Positions 17,176 through 25,387 are shown, counted from the stretch's first letter. The stretch is DNA of 62,090 nucleotides from Calditrichia bacterium (GCA_028284905.1 JANQQU010000001.1:1-62090); one strand, 5' to 3'. Numbers and translations are program-made. Notes: generated from the sequence alone by a model not told the origin.

Positions 17176-18567
17176 TCAGGATGCCCACACCCGGTAGTTA
17201 AGCACTTTCTCGACAATTTCATCCTGCTGTGGTAAAATGCCGCCAAAGTGACGAACATTTTCGATCAGCGGCAGATCGATGACGTGCGCTTTACTCAACG
17301 CCAGGCGAAGCTCATCTTCCAGTTGCCCATTGCTTGCCTCCACCACGACGATTTCCTGAACATCCTCCAGTAATGGCGTCAGCAGATCGATGGGGAATGG
17401 CCAGAGTGTGATCGGGCGGAATAATCCCGCGCGAACGCCCTGCCGGCGGAGGCTTTCTACAGCCCCTTTTGCCATGCGGGCCGGGGTGTTTGCCGCGATC
17501 AGGAGAACATCAGCATCATCGCAGTAATAGGTCTCTGCCCGTTGCTCATGTTCTATCATTGCCCGGTATTTCCGGTTCAAGTAGGTATTATGTGCTTCCA
17601 ACGCCTCCTCGGAAAGCATGATGGAGCAAATAAGATTATCGCGATGTTGCGCATCTCCGTATACAGCCCAGCGGGGGATGCCCGGCGCTACCATGGTTTC
17701 CGGCAGATTGACTTTCCCGGTTATCTGTCCGAGATAGCCATCTCCAAGCACTACAACCGGATTGCGGTATTTAAAGCTGAGCTCGAAAGCGAGCATGGTT
17801 AGATCGAGCATTTCCTGCGGGGAAGATGGTGCCAGGGCAATCGCATGCGTGTTCCCATGGCCAAGCCCCCGGCAGGCCAGCTTAATGTCCGATTGTTCCG
17901 GGGCGATATTTCCCAGTCCGGGGCCGCCCCGCATAATGTTGACAAATACGCCCGGCACTTCCGCACCGATCATGTAGGAAATACCTTCAAGCATCAAACT
18001 AAATCCCGGTGATGAAGTAAATGTCATTGCCGGGCGGCCGGCGCCGCCACAGCCGTAGATCATATTCACCGTTGCCACTTCGCTGACGGCCTGCACAAAC
18101 ACGCCATCCAGATCGGGGAGCAGTTTCGCCATTAGCTCTGCACCTTCCGTCGATGGCGTGATCGGGTAACCAAAGAAATGTCTGCAACCGGCCAGCAAAG
18201 CACCGACGGCTGAAGCGTAAGTGCCTTTCAGAATGAGCGGCTGCGCGGTCGGTAATGGCTTTCTCGTGGTTGGGATTACAGGGGGAGCATTTTCCGCTGC
18301 CGGTTTAACTTCAGCCATTTCCAGTTCAACTGCAAGGGCATCTTCGATCCAGCGTTCCAGAGCATACGGTTCCGGACAGGCATCAAAACAAAGTCCGCAA
18401 CCATTACAAGCGTTTAAATCAACTTTGGCGGGAATTAATCCGGAAAGCGGATTAATCATTTCTCCCATGGTAAAACAATGTTTTGGGCAGGCATCAATAC
18501 ATCGCCCGCATCCTTTGCATAATTCCGGGGTAATTACCGGTTTGGGACGTTCTTTTAACTTTGGCAT
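17176..18567 (-). CDS. 2-oxoacid:ferredoxin oxidoreductase, fused delta-alpha subunit
   Basis: The N-terminus is a two-cluster ferredoxin (delta): CKGCGRCIDACPKHC with Cys17, 20, 23 and 27, and CNGCGLCFDACP with Cys54, 57, 60 and 64. The alpha subunit begins near residue 112 (LKGTYASAVGALLAGCRHFF) and includes GYPITPSTEGAELMAK, the family's substrate-side motif, plus GGPGLGNIAPEQSD. Together with the beta-gamma gene it makes a complete two-polypeptide enzyme in place of the usual three or four. A strong AAGGAGGA site precedes ATG 18567. As a strict ferredoxin-linked enzyme it points to anaerobic or microaerobic central metabolism, although OsmC and oxidase-like genes lie next to it. Confidence 0.93.
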   Translation of the reverse strand: MPKLKERPKPVITPELCKGCGRCIDACPKHCFTMGEMINPLSGLIPAKVDLNACNGCGLCFDACPEPYALERWIEDALAVELEMAEVKPAAENAPPVIPTTRKPLPTAQPLILKGTYASAVGALLAGCRHFFGYPITPSTEGAELMAKLLPDLDGVFVQAVSEVATVNMIYGCGGAGRPAMTFTSSPGFSLMLEGISYMIGAEVPGVFVNIMRGGPGLGNIAPEQSDIKLACRGLGHGNTHAIALAPSSPQEMLDLTMLAFELSFKYRNPVVVLGDGYLGQITGKVNLPETMVAPGIPRWAVYGDAQHRDNLICSIMLSEEALEAHNTYLNRKYRAMIEHEQRAETYYCDDADVLLIAANTPARMAKGAVESLRRQGVRAGLFRPITLWPFPIDLLTPLLEDVQEIVVVEASNGQLEDELRLALSKAHVIDLPLIENVRHFGGILPQQDEIVEKVLNYRVWAS

Positions 18568-18741
18568 AGTATCCTCCTTTTACGCTTCGGCGTCAGAAAT
18601 TTCCGATCCGGCAGAAGGTTTCCGGGATATGTCGTGATGGGATACCGAGCAGTTTGAGCTACCGAGCGGACTGATAATCGACTGATATTAGATTTCGAAA
18701 ATGTTATCAGATCGCCGGCGGATATCTGACGCCGTTAGGCA

Positions 18742-19212
18742 TTAAGAAGCACTGACAATTTCCGGTTCGATAATAATTCGGGCACAGACCGAATTACTGA
18801 TCAAGCATTTGCGATGAGCGCTTTCCAGGATTTTTTCTGCTTTCCCGATTTCATCGCTGCTGCCCACCCGAATTTTCGGTTTTAGCGTAACCGTCGTAAA
18901 ACGATAGCTGCCATCAACAAACTCCAGTTTGCCATCGGCAGCACTCTCGTACGAAATGAGGTTCAATTTGCGGTGATGGGCGAAAGTACTGAATGTCATC
19001 AACACGCAGCTTTCGATGGCTGCAACAAAGAGATCTTCCGGCGTCCATACACCCGCTTCGCCTTTAAATTCCGGCGGGCTGGCGACCCGAAATTGTGGTT
19101 TCCCTTCGGAAGAGAGATGACCGGCTTTGCCACCAAGCCAGGAAATTTCCGTGTGAAAATCGAATGATTTATGCTTGACCGTCGGTTTTACTGATTGAGT
19201 GGTCTGTTCCAT
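18742..19212 (-). CDS. OsmC/Ohr family peroxiredoxin-like protein
   Basis: The 156-residue protein has the OsmC fold signature: two conserved cysteines, one in VAAIESCVLMTFSTFA and one in NSVCARIIIEP. Family members reduce organic hydroperoxides with the cysteine pair in the cytoplasm. Sequence alone does not separate OsmC, Ohr and the YhfA group; the pattern GKPQFRVASPPEFKG is OsmC-like. AAGGA lies about 8 nt before ATG 19212. It may be transcribed with the downstream 2-oxoacid oxidoreductase genes (174-nt gap), which are oxygen-sensitive enzymes. Confidence 0.88.
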   Translation of the reverse strand: MEQTTQSVKPTVKHKSFDFHTEISWLGGKAGHLSSEGKPQFRVASPPEFKGEAGVWTPEDLFVAAIESCVLMTFSTFAHHRKLNLISYESAADGKLEFVDGSYRFTTVTLKPKIRVGSSDEIGKAEKILESAHRKCLISNSVCARIIIEPEIVSAS

Positions 19213-19307
19213 TAGTTTTTCCTTTTTCTTTTATGAAAATATCTGTTCAACTCGAATTCCCGGAGGCAGAATCACAGTGGCGGGTGAACGACAGCAGGCA
19301 TTGGCAA

Positions 19308-19508
19308 TCAATTTTCGCTTTTCATCATCTGGTTAACGATTGGAAAAAGAATTGCACCGAATAGCGCTACGGGAATTCCCGCCAGCCAAAATCCGAACCA
19401 GCCCATCCGGTTAAAACCAATCATTCCCAGAATGGTCCATAAGCCACCGATAATAATGAGGGTAATTACCAATGCGATCGATAAACGATTGAGTGAAGAC
19501 CAATCCAT
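19308..19508 (-). CDS. Small two-helix membrane protein
   Basis: The 66-residue protein has two predicted membrane helices, LSIALVITLIIIGGLWTIL (7-27) and FWLAGIPVALFGAILFPIV (39-58). The start is supported by a GGAGG site upstream of ATG 19508. No family is recognised. It lies between OsmC and the oxidase-like pair on the same strand. Confidence 0.65.
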   Translation of the reverse strand: MDWSSLNRLSIALVITLIIIGGLWTILGMIGFNRMGWFGFWLAGIPVALFGAILFPIVNQMMKSEN

Positions 19509-19832
19509 GATATATACCTCCGTTATTTAGTTTAATCTGAAAGGGACAAAAAGTCTGCCAATCTCCCTTATTTATGTAACCGGCTGATAATAATGATATT
19601 ACTGATTGCAGAAAAGTATACAGGCTATTTTCGAGAAGTGCCACATTGTTGCCGGAATTTAAAGTGTGGTGACGTAAGTGCTTTATAAATAAATATTTAC
19701 AATGTCTTCATCTTTGAGTCCGGGAACAAAGTGTGGCATATATTGGAGGGGATTTATTGCAACGTTTTGAGCAGATGAGCAAATAAACGAAACTGCTCAT
19801 TTGCTCATCTGTTCATTTGCCCATCTGCCCAT
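19509..19832. other. Spacer with a GCCCATTTG/GCTCATTTG repeat at its left-gene end
   Basis: No gene is supported. The only structure seen is the dispersed repeat at 19769-19844; the rest is AT-rich and unremarkable. Confidence 0.5.
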
Positions 19833-19844
19833 TTACCCATCTGC
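19769..19844. repeat. GCTCATTTG/GCCCATTTG dispersed repeat, copy 2
   Basis: GAGCAGATGAGCAAAT (19769-19784) is followed by inverted units GCTCATTTGCTCATCTG and then GCCCATCTG units up to 19844. The arms can form a hairpin. The last unit contains the TAA stop and final codons of the neighbouring membrane protein gene. Confidence 0.75.
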
Positions 19845-20243
19845 AAAAGGCTTCACCCGCGGCCAGGCATGGCGGGCATAAAAAATAATGGCGATTAGCT
19901 CCAGTAAACGACCGCCGAATGCAAGAGCGTCGTTGTTGACAATGAGGGAAGAGAGGCAAATCAGGAGAATGCCTATATTCAAAAGTAAGAATGAGGCCCA
20001 GACCAGCTTTTCGTTCCCACGAATGGGCGCACTGCCGAACTTTGGCAACATCCAAAACGAAACACCAATGACCAGTTGAATTATCCAGCCGAATAAAAGC
20101 ATCTCGATATGCATTGGTAAGAATAGCCATATTGCCGGGAAATAAGAGAGGCTCTTTTCAAATAAAATCCCTGCGCCGATTAAGCTACCGAGCGCAAAAT
20201 ATATCAGGGAAATGCGGATGATGTGGACACTCAGGCGTGGCAT
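19833..20243 (-). CDS. Four-helix membrane protein, oxidase subunit I-like (paralogue B)
   Basis: The 136-residue protein has four predicted helices. Helix 2, LPMHIEMLLFGWIIQLVIG, carries a histidine followed by a Gly-Trp pair and a WMLPKF ending. This resembles part of a cbb3-type oxidase subunit I or NnrS family helix, which often binds haem through such histidines. Haem binding here is inferred and untested. Its ATG directly follows the stop of paralogue A (TAAATG), so translation is coupled. The C-terminal codons and stop lie inside a dispersed repeat. Confidence 0.72.
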   Translation of the reverse strand: MPRLSVHIIRISLIYFALGSLIGAGILFEKSLSYFPAIWLFLPMHIEMLLFGWIIQLVIGVSFWMLPKFGSAPIRGNEKLVWASFLLLNIGILLICLSSLIVNNDALAFGGRLLELIAIIFYARHAWPRVKPFADG

Positions 20244-20663
20244 TTATTTCCCTTTCACCCGTGGCCAGATCAGGAAAATATACCCGATGGCAGCGAGCAC
20301 CTGTAGAAACGCGGATACCGCCAGCAAGGTTTTTGGGAGAAATACGCTCTCCATCATCTGCCAGGGTTCTCCGATAATTCTCAGTAATAATCCCAGGTTT
20401 AAGGCGATAAATACGATCCAGCCGAGTGAATCGCTGCCCCGTGGATTTTCCCGGGTATGGCGAGGGAACATCCAAATCGATACACCGATAATGATCTGGG
20501 TGATCCAGCCAACCAGCAAGGTATGGTAAAACACCGGTTGAAAATAAAGGAACCCATCCCATAACTGAAAAATTGGACGGGCTTGCATAGTCATGATCAG
20601 CAGCAGAGAAAAAACGAAACTGATAATACCGGCTTTAATGAAATAGCGGGAAAGAAGTGGCAT
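20244..20663 (-). CDS. Four-helix membrane protein, oxidase subunit I-like (paralogue A)
   Basis: The 139-residue protein has four predicted helices and is clearly related to the next gene: FYHTLLVGWITQIIIGVSIW here matches MHIEMLLFGWIIQLVIGVSF there, and IWPRVKG matches AWPRVKP. It is the first gene of a coupled pair with no separating nucleotides. Pairs of this kind look like split or duplicated halves of a cbb3/NnrS-type helix bundle. The partner complex and any metal content are unknown. GGAGA precedes the ATG at 20663 by about 9 nt. Confidence 0.72.
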   Translation of the reverse strand: MPLLSRYFIKAGIISFVFSLLLIMTMQARPIFQLWDGFLYFQPVFYHTLLVGWITQIIIGVSIWMFPRHTRENPRGSDSLGWIVFIALNLGLLLRIIGEPWQMMESVFLPKTLLAVSAFLQVLAAIGYIFLIWPRVKGK

Positions 20664-20725
20664 GAAATATCGTCTCCGTCAATGGCAAGAAAATTTATCC
20701 GTTTTGAATAAGCGCAGTAAAATTT

Positions 20726-21133
20726 TTATAAAGGTAATGCCGACTGTTTGAGTGAATCAAGAGAGGGCGCATAAATTGCAATTGCCTCAAAGTGCTTCTC
20801 GGAATCCAGATCGGCAATGTGCAACATAACCCGGGTCGCAAAATTCGGTGAATACATCCTTTCCATAATTATTGCGTTTGCCCCAAGTTTTCCTGCTAAT
20901 TTCCTCAGTTTATTAATCATTGTCGTTTTATTTGCATAATCGTGTCCCCGGGCGCGCAAATATGCCAGGCGTTGATAATCCGGTAGCGAATCTGCCAGAT
21001 AGAAAACTTGCACATCTTCCATAGTGTAAATATTGCCAGTAGGATTGGGGAGAATTATGGATTTATCAACAAAAACACAATTGGAGGCAAGAAGGATTAA
21101 AGTGATTAGAAATGGTAAGCAATATCTTTTCAT
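20726..21133 (-). CDS. Small exported protein, possibly a lipoprotein
   Basis: The 135-residue protein has an N-terminal hydrophobic segment ending LLASNCVF. Cys19 could be lipidated but the residue before it is Asn, not Gly/Ala/Ser, so the lipobox is weak. The mature region has LRARGHDYANKTTMINKLRK and LGANAIIMERMY, a pattern seen in small hypothetical lipoproteins of FCB bacteria that carry a YbjQ/DUF4156-like core, but I cannot assert a family. It is last on the same strand as the oxidase-like pair, 62 nt downstream of them. Confidence 0.55.
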   Translation of the reverse strand: MKRYCLPFLITLILLASNCVFVDKSIILPNPTGNIYTMEDVQVFYLADSLPDYQRLAYLRARGHDYANKTTMINKLRKLAGKLGANAIIMERMYSPNFATRVMLHIADLDSEKHFEAIAIYAPSLDSLKQSALPL

Positions 21134-21283
21134 TTTTCCGGCCCCGGTTAATTAAACATAAAATGTTGAATCTGATCCGGAACTACTAAAATTCATGTAC
21201 TGAAAAATAGTAAAATAAACTATTCTTGTAAATTCGTAAAAAATATAGATGGGAGCAAATTACGAGTGAGGAGAAAAAATAAA

Positions 21284-21343
21284 GGCGAGTGATGGGAAAC
21301 GAATCCACTTCCCCGGGGCCCAGCCTGCTGGGCTACACCCGCC
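21284..21343 (-). pseudogene. tRNA-His relic lacking most of the anticodon arm
   Basis: Read on the minus strand, it begins GGCGGGTGTAGC and ends TCCCATCACTCGCC, the same ends as the intact tRNA-His at 24095-24169, but about 16 nt of the D and anticodon arms are missing. The flanks also resemble those of the intact gene (GAGGAGAAAAAAT-like before GGCGAG). It is too short to fold as a tRNA and looks like a decayed duplicate or an attachment-site remnant. Confidence 0.78.
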
Positions 21344-21389
21344 ATATTTTTTAAGTGATTGTTGATAGTTGATCAGATAGTTTAGTCTA

Positions 21390-23780
21390 TCAACGAATGA
21401 GGAGCATTTGCCGGGTTTGTTTTAAGTGCTCACTATTCAACTGATAAAAATAGACGCCGCTGCTCACTGCCCGGCCGGCATCGTCTTTTCCATCCCAAAC
21501 GACTTGATAGGCACCAGGGTTTTGCCGTTGATTTACCAGGGTCCGGATATCACGCCCGAGGGTATCATAAATTTTGAGTGTAATGGGGTGACTTGCTGCC
21601 AACTGATATTCAATTGTCGTAGTAGGATTAAATGGATTGGGATAATTCCCTAATAAATGGATATCCCGGGAAAGTGTTGCTTGAGTGTCACCATCTGTAA
21701 TTCCGGTAATGCTTTGGTAATGTTGCATTAAATCCCGCAGTGCCTCCGGTGGGTTTTCAGCGGCGAGATTACCAGCCTGATCCGCGGTATTTACGCCATG
21801 GCACCCCGCGCAGGTGCGGATTTCGCCCGGTTGAAAAGTGACCCAATAACGCTCCCGAACAATGCCGTTGCCGGTAGTGTCGGTAAGTTGCCAGCTAAGC
21901 GCTCGCCTGGCTGGTACAAAGGCCGCCATTGATCCGTCCGACCCAATTTTGACGCTCCCTTCCGGGCCTTCCGGGTTCGGGAGATTATGTTCGTCATCAT
22001 GCATCGGGACAGCTAACACCCGCCTTCCTGAGCTGTAGCTGCTATATGCCCTTAATTGGTCTCCCTGAAAAAATTGCAGATGGGCAATATCATAGATTTT
22101 ACCGCTACTACCGATCGTTTGTGTATTGGTATTTGCGACCCGCAGATTGTAGGGCTGCTGAGTATCCGCGCCATCGCGGGTTGTCATGTTCCGGCTAATG
22201 ACCAGGGCCAGATTGTTTTGTGTCAGGAATGATTTCAATGAGGCGACGTTGATGTTTTCTTCACTAAAAATTTGCTGTTCCGGAGCGGCGATTTCCGTAT
22301 GACGATAAGCCGGCCGTTGACGCGGCACTACTTCTACCGGATCAAATTCCCACATCGGTATTGAATCGGGATAAGTGACCATAACATCGGGATCCCAAAA
22401 GTTTACGGCTTTATAAATGCCATTGGTGAGCGGCTCTGTTGGGAGTTGGATACCACCGCTTTCGGAGAGCATCATCAAACGAAAACGGAAGGGCGACCGT
22501 GGAAAACTACGATTACCAAGATTAGTGGTCGCTCCGGAATAGGCAGTGTAACTACTGATCATAGTGCCATCAGTGAGCATGCGGGGGCTGCGGAAATGTC
22601 CGGCATTGCTAACTTCGTCTGTTAGAAAACTGACTAACATCGAGTCCGGATTTACTGCTTCCCCACCATTTAAGCGAATTATTCTACCGGCGGAATGATG
22701 ATAAAATGTCGGTGAATCGATACCATAGTAGATACCGGCCTGGGTGGGATCCTCGGAAATTTGAAACATATTCTGGATCCGATTTGGGTTGAATGTTGGA
22801 ATGTAAAAATCATCGAGATTAGGATCATCCGTAAAAGATCGCGAAAAATAACCGGACAGTTCATGGCGTCCAATATGATTGAGAATTTCTTCTTCGGTGC
22901 CATCTTCGTTGATTTGCCAGGGGAAAAAAAGTTCGAAGGTATGGCCATTGAGATTGCCATTCGCATAGCGCGATTCCGGGAAGTATTCGGTATTAGCAGT
23001 CGTTTGAACAGCATTAATACCCTCGCCACTCCAGTTGTAAGCGCCGTAGGTGCCGGCATCATTTTGCTGATCCCGTTGTAAATGGTCCCAGCGCGTATAG
23101 ATGATGCGCCCGTAGCTGTCAACAAAAGGACGAAAGCTGCCGGAGGGGGAATGATTCAGAATGAATAAGTCGCCGCTGGCAGGGTCTAACGACCATAGCC
23201 CGGTAACTGTAGGAGCGGATTCGTATTCATCCAACTGTGGGTATAAGTGTGCTGCACCATTGCGCGGCCGGTCGGAAGCAAAAATAATCCGCTCATCCGA
23301 ACCATATGCCGGATTGATATTATTAAAGTTCTCCGGTTGGTTGGGGACTTTACTGATTTGTGGTGTATCATTAATGCCCAGGCCACTGATTTCGTAAAGT
23401 TGCCAGAAATAGTCATTGTAAACATATTGCTGTTCGGCCGCGCCGATGACCATACTGAAAACCGCTTTCGTGCCATCCCAGTGAACATGCGGGTCGCGAA
23501 CGGCGATGCTGCCGCTGCCCTGAAAGCCACTATTGCCATATCCGGCCGCCTCGGTAAGGTTGCGCAAGGTGCCATCGGGATAGCGAATCCAAAGATCTCC
23601 ACCGCGACCCACTTTATTAGGGCTGCCGAGATGATTACCAAATGTTTGAGAAATTGTCATCCATTCATCCGGAATGGGTAATTGCGTGACAAATAATATC
23701 GGATTGGTGTGGGTCTGTGCCATGAGCATGGCAGAAAACAGCATCGCGCCGTAAAATAAACATTGTATCCAATTACGCAT
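21390..23780 (-). CDS. HzsA-like secreted protein with CXXCH motif and C-terminal sorting module
   Basis: A signal peptide at the N-terminus (from ATG 23780, chosen because an AGAGG site lies 7 nt upstream; an in-frame ATG at 23798 would add six residues) is followed by a large extracytoplasmic body with WD40/PD40-type content resembling hydrazine-synthase-alpha-like proteins: LWIRYPDGTLRNLTEAAGYG, and DERIIFASDRPRNGAAHLY. A haem-type motif CAGCH lies at about 657-661. The last 90 residues are a type 9-like sorting module: NYPNPFNPTTTIEYQLAAS and GVYFYQL near the end. No hydrazine synthase activity is claimed; related proteins are common in bacteria without anammox. It likely acts as a secreted or surface cytochrome-like protein. 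Confidence 0.8.
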   Translation of the reverse strand: MRNWIQCLFYGAMLFSAMLMAQTHTNPILFVTQLPIPDEWMTISQTFGNHLGSPNKVGRGGDLWIRYPDGTLRNLTEAAGYGNSGFQGSGSIAVRDPHVHWDGTKAVFSMVIGAAEQQYVYNDYFWQLYEISGLGINDTPQISKVPNQPENFNNINPAYGSDERIIFASDRPRNGAAHLYPQLDEYESAPTVTGLWSLDPASGDLFILNHSPSGSFRPFVDSYGRIIYTRWDHLQRDQQNDAGTYGAYNWSGEGINAVQTTANTEYFPESRYANGNLNGHTFELFFPWQINEDGTEEEILNHIGRHELSGYFSRSFTDDPNLDDFYIPTFNPNRIQNMFQISEDPTQAGIYYGIDSPTFYHHSAGRIIRLNGGEAVNPDSMLVSFLTDEVSNAGHFRSPRMLTDGTMISSYTAYSGATTNLGNRSFPRSPFRFRLMMLSESGGIQLPTEPLTNGIYKAVNFWDPDVMVTYPDSIPMWEFDPVEVVPRQRPAYRHTEIAAPEQQIFSEENINVASLKSFLTQNNLALVISRNMTTRDGADTQQPYNLRVANTNTQTIGSSGKIYDIAHLQFFQGDQLRAYSSYSSGRRVLAVPMHDDEHNLPNPEGPEGSVKIGSDGSMAAFVPARRALSWQLTDTTGNGIVRERYWVTFQPGEIRTCAGCHGVNTADQAGNLAAENPPEALRDLMQHYQSITGITDGDTQATLSRDIHLLGNYPNPFNPTTTIEYQLAASHPITLKIYDTLGRDIRTLVNQRQNPGAYQVVWDGKDDAGRAVSSGVYFYQLNSEHLKQTRQMLLIR

Positions 23781-24094
23781 AATCAGGCCTCTTTCCATGA
23801 GTTTGTTTGATTGATGTTAACTTTAGAGATCAAAGAATATGCCAAACTTCATAGATAAAGATTTGATTATTAATTTACAGTTTTTTGGATAAAAAGGTGG
23901 AGGTATCGATAATATCGTATAGAGCCAAATCTGTGATGTTAAATTATTACAAACTCATAATTAACAATAATGAACAGTTGTAAAATTTGTGCGCAGGTTT
24001 AGTCTTAGCCTATCAAATAATAATAATTCATTAGCTGGTATTCTTGATTCATCAGAATAAGGGGAAATAATAAGACTGGAGAGGAAAAAACTAG
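23781..24094. other. AT-rich upstream region of the HzsA-like gene
   Basis: 314 nt without a supported gene. It should hold the promoter of the HzsA-like gene and the trailer of the tRNA cluster. No clear terminator is visible. Confidence 0.45.
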
Positions 24095-24169
24095 GGCGAG
24101 TGATGGGAATTGAACCCACGACCCCCAGGGCCACAACCTGGTGCTCTAACCAACTGAGCTACACCCGCC
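24095..24169 (-). tRNA. tRNA-His (GTG)
   Basis: Cloverleaf on the minus strand with the His-specific extra G-1 paired to C73, acceptor GCGGGTG/CACTCGC, D-arm AGCTCAGTTGGTTAGAGC, anticodon loop TTGTGGC and T-loop TTCAATT. CCA is not encoded. Confidence 0.95.
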
Positions 24170-24196
24170 GTAAAAAAATCTATTTTAAAATCCTTG

Positions 24197-24269
24197 CGCT
24201 CCCTGGAGGACTCGAACCTCCAACCTACGGCTTAGAAGGCCGGTGCTCTATCCATTGAGCTAAGGGAGC
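24197..24269 (-). tRNA. tRNA-Arg (TCT)
   Basis: Acceptor GCTCCCT/AGGGAGC, discriminator G, anticodon loop CTTCTAA (TCT), T-loop TTCGAGT. Lies 27 nt from tRNA-His and shares its orientation, so they are probably one transcript with tRNA-Pro. Confidence 0.95.
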
Positions 24270-24285
24270 TTAAATCTTTACCTTG

Positions 24286-24359
24286 TCGGAGCGACTGGAT
24301 TCGAACCAGCGGCCCCCTGCTCCCAAAGCAGGTGCGCTACCAAGCTGCGCCACGCTCCG
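24286..24359 (-). tRNA. tRNA-Pro (TGG)
   Basis: Acceptor CGGAGCG/CGCTCCG, discriminator A, anticodon loop TTTGGGA (TGG), T-loop TTCGAAT. First gene of the three-tRNA cluster. Confidence 0.95.
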
Positions 24360-24504
24360 ATACCCTAATGCACAGAAAATAATCCAGAGCACTAGCGAGC
24401 ACCAAATATAAATGGCACTTTTCCAAAAATCAAAACAAAAAAATCAAATTTTTTCTCCACACCAAACAACCACATAAATCGAAGATGTCCGACAGAAATA
24501 TTCA

Positions 24505-24550
24505 AATGCGGAATGCGGAATTCCGAATTCGAAATTCCGCATTCCGCATT
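24505..24550. repeat. GGAATTC/GCATTCC palindromic element, copy 1
   Basis: A perfect 18-bp inverted repeat (AATGCGGAATGCGGAATT at 24505-24522, its complement at 24533-24550) around a CCGAATTCGA centre. It lies in the 335-nt spacer between tRNA-Pro and the next gene; nothing else was seen there. A related tandem GGAATTC run ends the sensor kinase at 61945-61990. Confidence 0.85.
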
Positions 24551-24694
24551 CGACACTCGTCTCCCCTCCTGTGTAGATTTTTTACAAAGTATTAGCGCTA
24601 AGGGCAGGAAAATCAACCTAAACCCGCATTTATTCGTTTGGTATGCTTTTTGAAGCTAGCAGAGACAGAATGCTTAAAACTGAGGAAGATTTGG

Positions 24695-25387
24695 ATGAAA
24701 AAGCCCGCTTTACTACTTATTTTGTTCTCTGCCATTTTAGCGATGGGATTTGTGAAGAATAAAAATTATCACTATAGCCAAAATAGTTGTGCAGCTGCCA
24801 GTTGCCACGTTTACCAGCCGGAAATGGTTGACTTGAAAGTGCGGGAAAATCTGACCCTGGCACTGACGCCGGTAAAATCTTTAAAAAAGGGTAAAGTGAG
24901 TGCAGAGATGGTGAATGAAGAGGGGCAGATTGTCGATTATAAGGACAAGTTGAATAAACGCAATCAAATGGTCCTCAATGCCCCGGCGCCGGGGAAATAC
25001 AAAGTGCTGGTCGGATTCAAAGCAGAAACGGCAGGATACGATTCTTTCCTGGTAGATATTAAGCCGTCGATTATTAGCCTTACTTCGGCAAATTACAGCG
25101 CTTCCGCCCTGAAGTTTTTGCCGATCCATCCCAATCCGGTGAATAACGGCGCCTGCGTCTCCCGTTTTGTGCTGCCGAAAAATGCTGACATCGAGCTGAC
25201 GCTTTATAAATTGGGAGGCAAGAAAATTCGCACGCTCTTTAAAGGAGAATTGAATGCCGGTATGCATACTTTTAGTTGGGAAACCCGTGACGATGCAAAG
25301 CGGCCGCTCCGCACCGGGAATTATCTTTGCGAGCTAAAATATGGCAACCAAAAAGTTGTTCAAAAGCTATATATCGTAAATAAATAA
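24695..25387 (+). CDS. Small secreted Cys/His protein with C-terminal sorting module
   Basis: I place the start at ATG 24695, six nt after GAGGAAG, rather than at the upstream TTG 24638. The protein is 230 residues with a signal peptide (MKKPALLLILFSAILAMGF). The mature N-terminus carries SCAAASCHVY, a CX4CH arrangement that is close to, but not the standard, haem c motif. A beta-domain (GKYKVLVGFKAETAGYDSF) follows, then a sorting module at about 140-230 (LPIHPNPVNNG; GMHTFSWETRDD; GNYLCELKYGNQK). Possible roles are a small surface cytochrome or metal-binding protein. Haem attachment is not certain because of the spacing. Confidence 0.72.
   Translation: MKKPALLLILFSAILAMGFVKNKNYHYSQNSCAAASCHVYQPEMVDLKVRENLTLALTPVKSLKKGKVSAEMVNEEGQIVDYKDKLNKRNQMVLNAPAPGKYKVLVGFKAETAGYDSFLVDIKPSIISLTSANYSASALKFLPIHPNPVNNGACVSRFVLPKNADIELTLYKLGGKKIRTLFKGELNAGMHTFSWETRDDAKRPLRTGNYLCELKYGNQKVVQKLYIVNK

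Noticed and set aside
16458..17201. Plus-strand frame of 247 codons
   Set aside because: It is antisense to the beta subunit region of the oxidoreductase; the minus frame has clear motifs.
18690..18735. TCAGAT/ATCTGA pairing downstream of the OsmC gene as a terminator
   Set aside because: The stem is only six pairs, the loop is long and no T-tract follows.
24392..24616. Minus-strand frame of 74 codons
   Set aside because: Most of it translates the 24505-24550 palindrome and adjacent spacer; no ribosome site or family signal.
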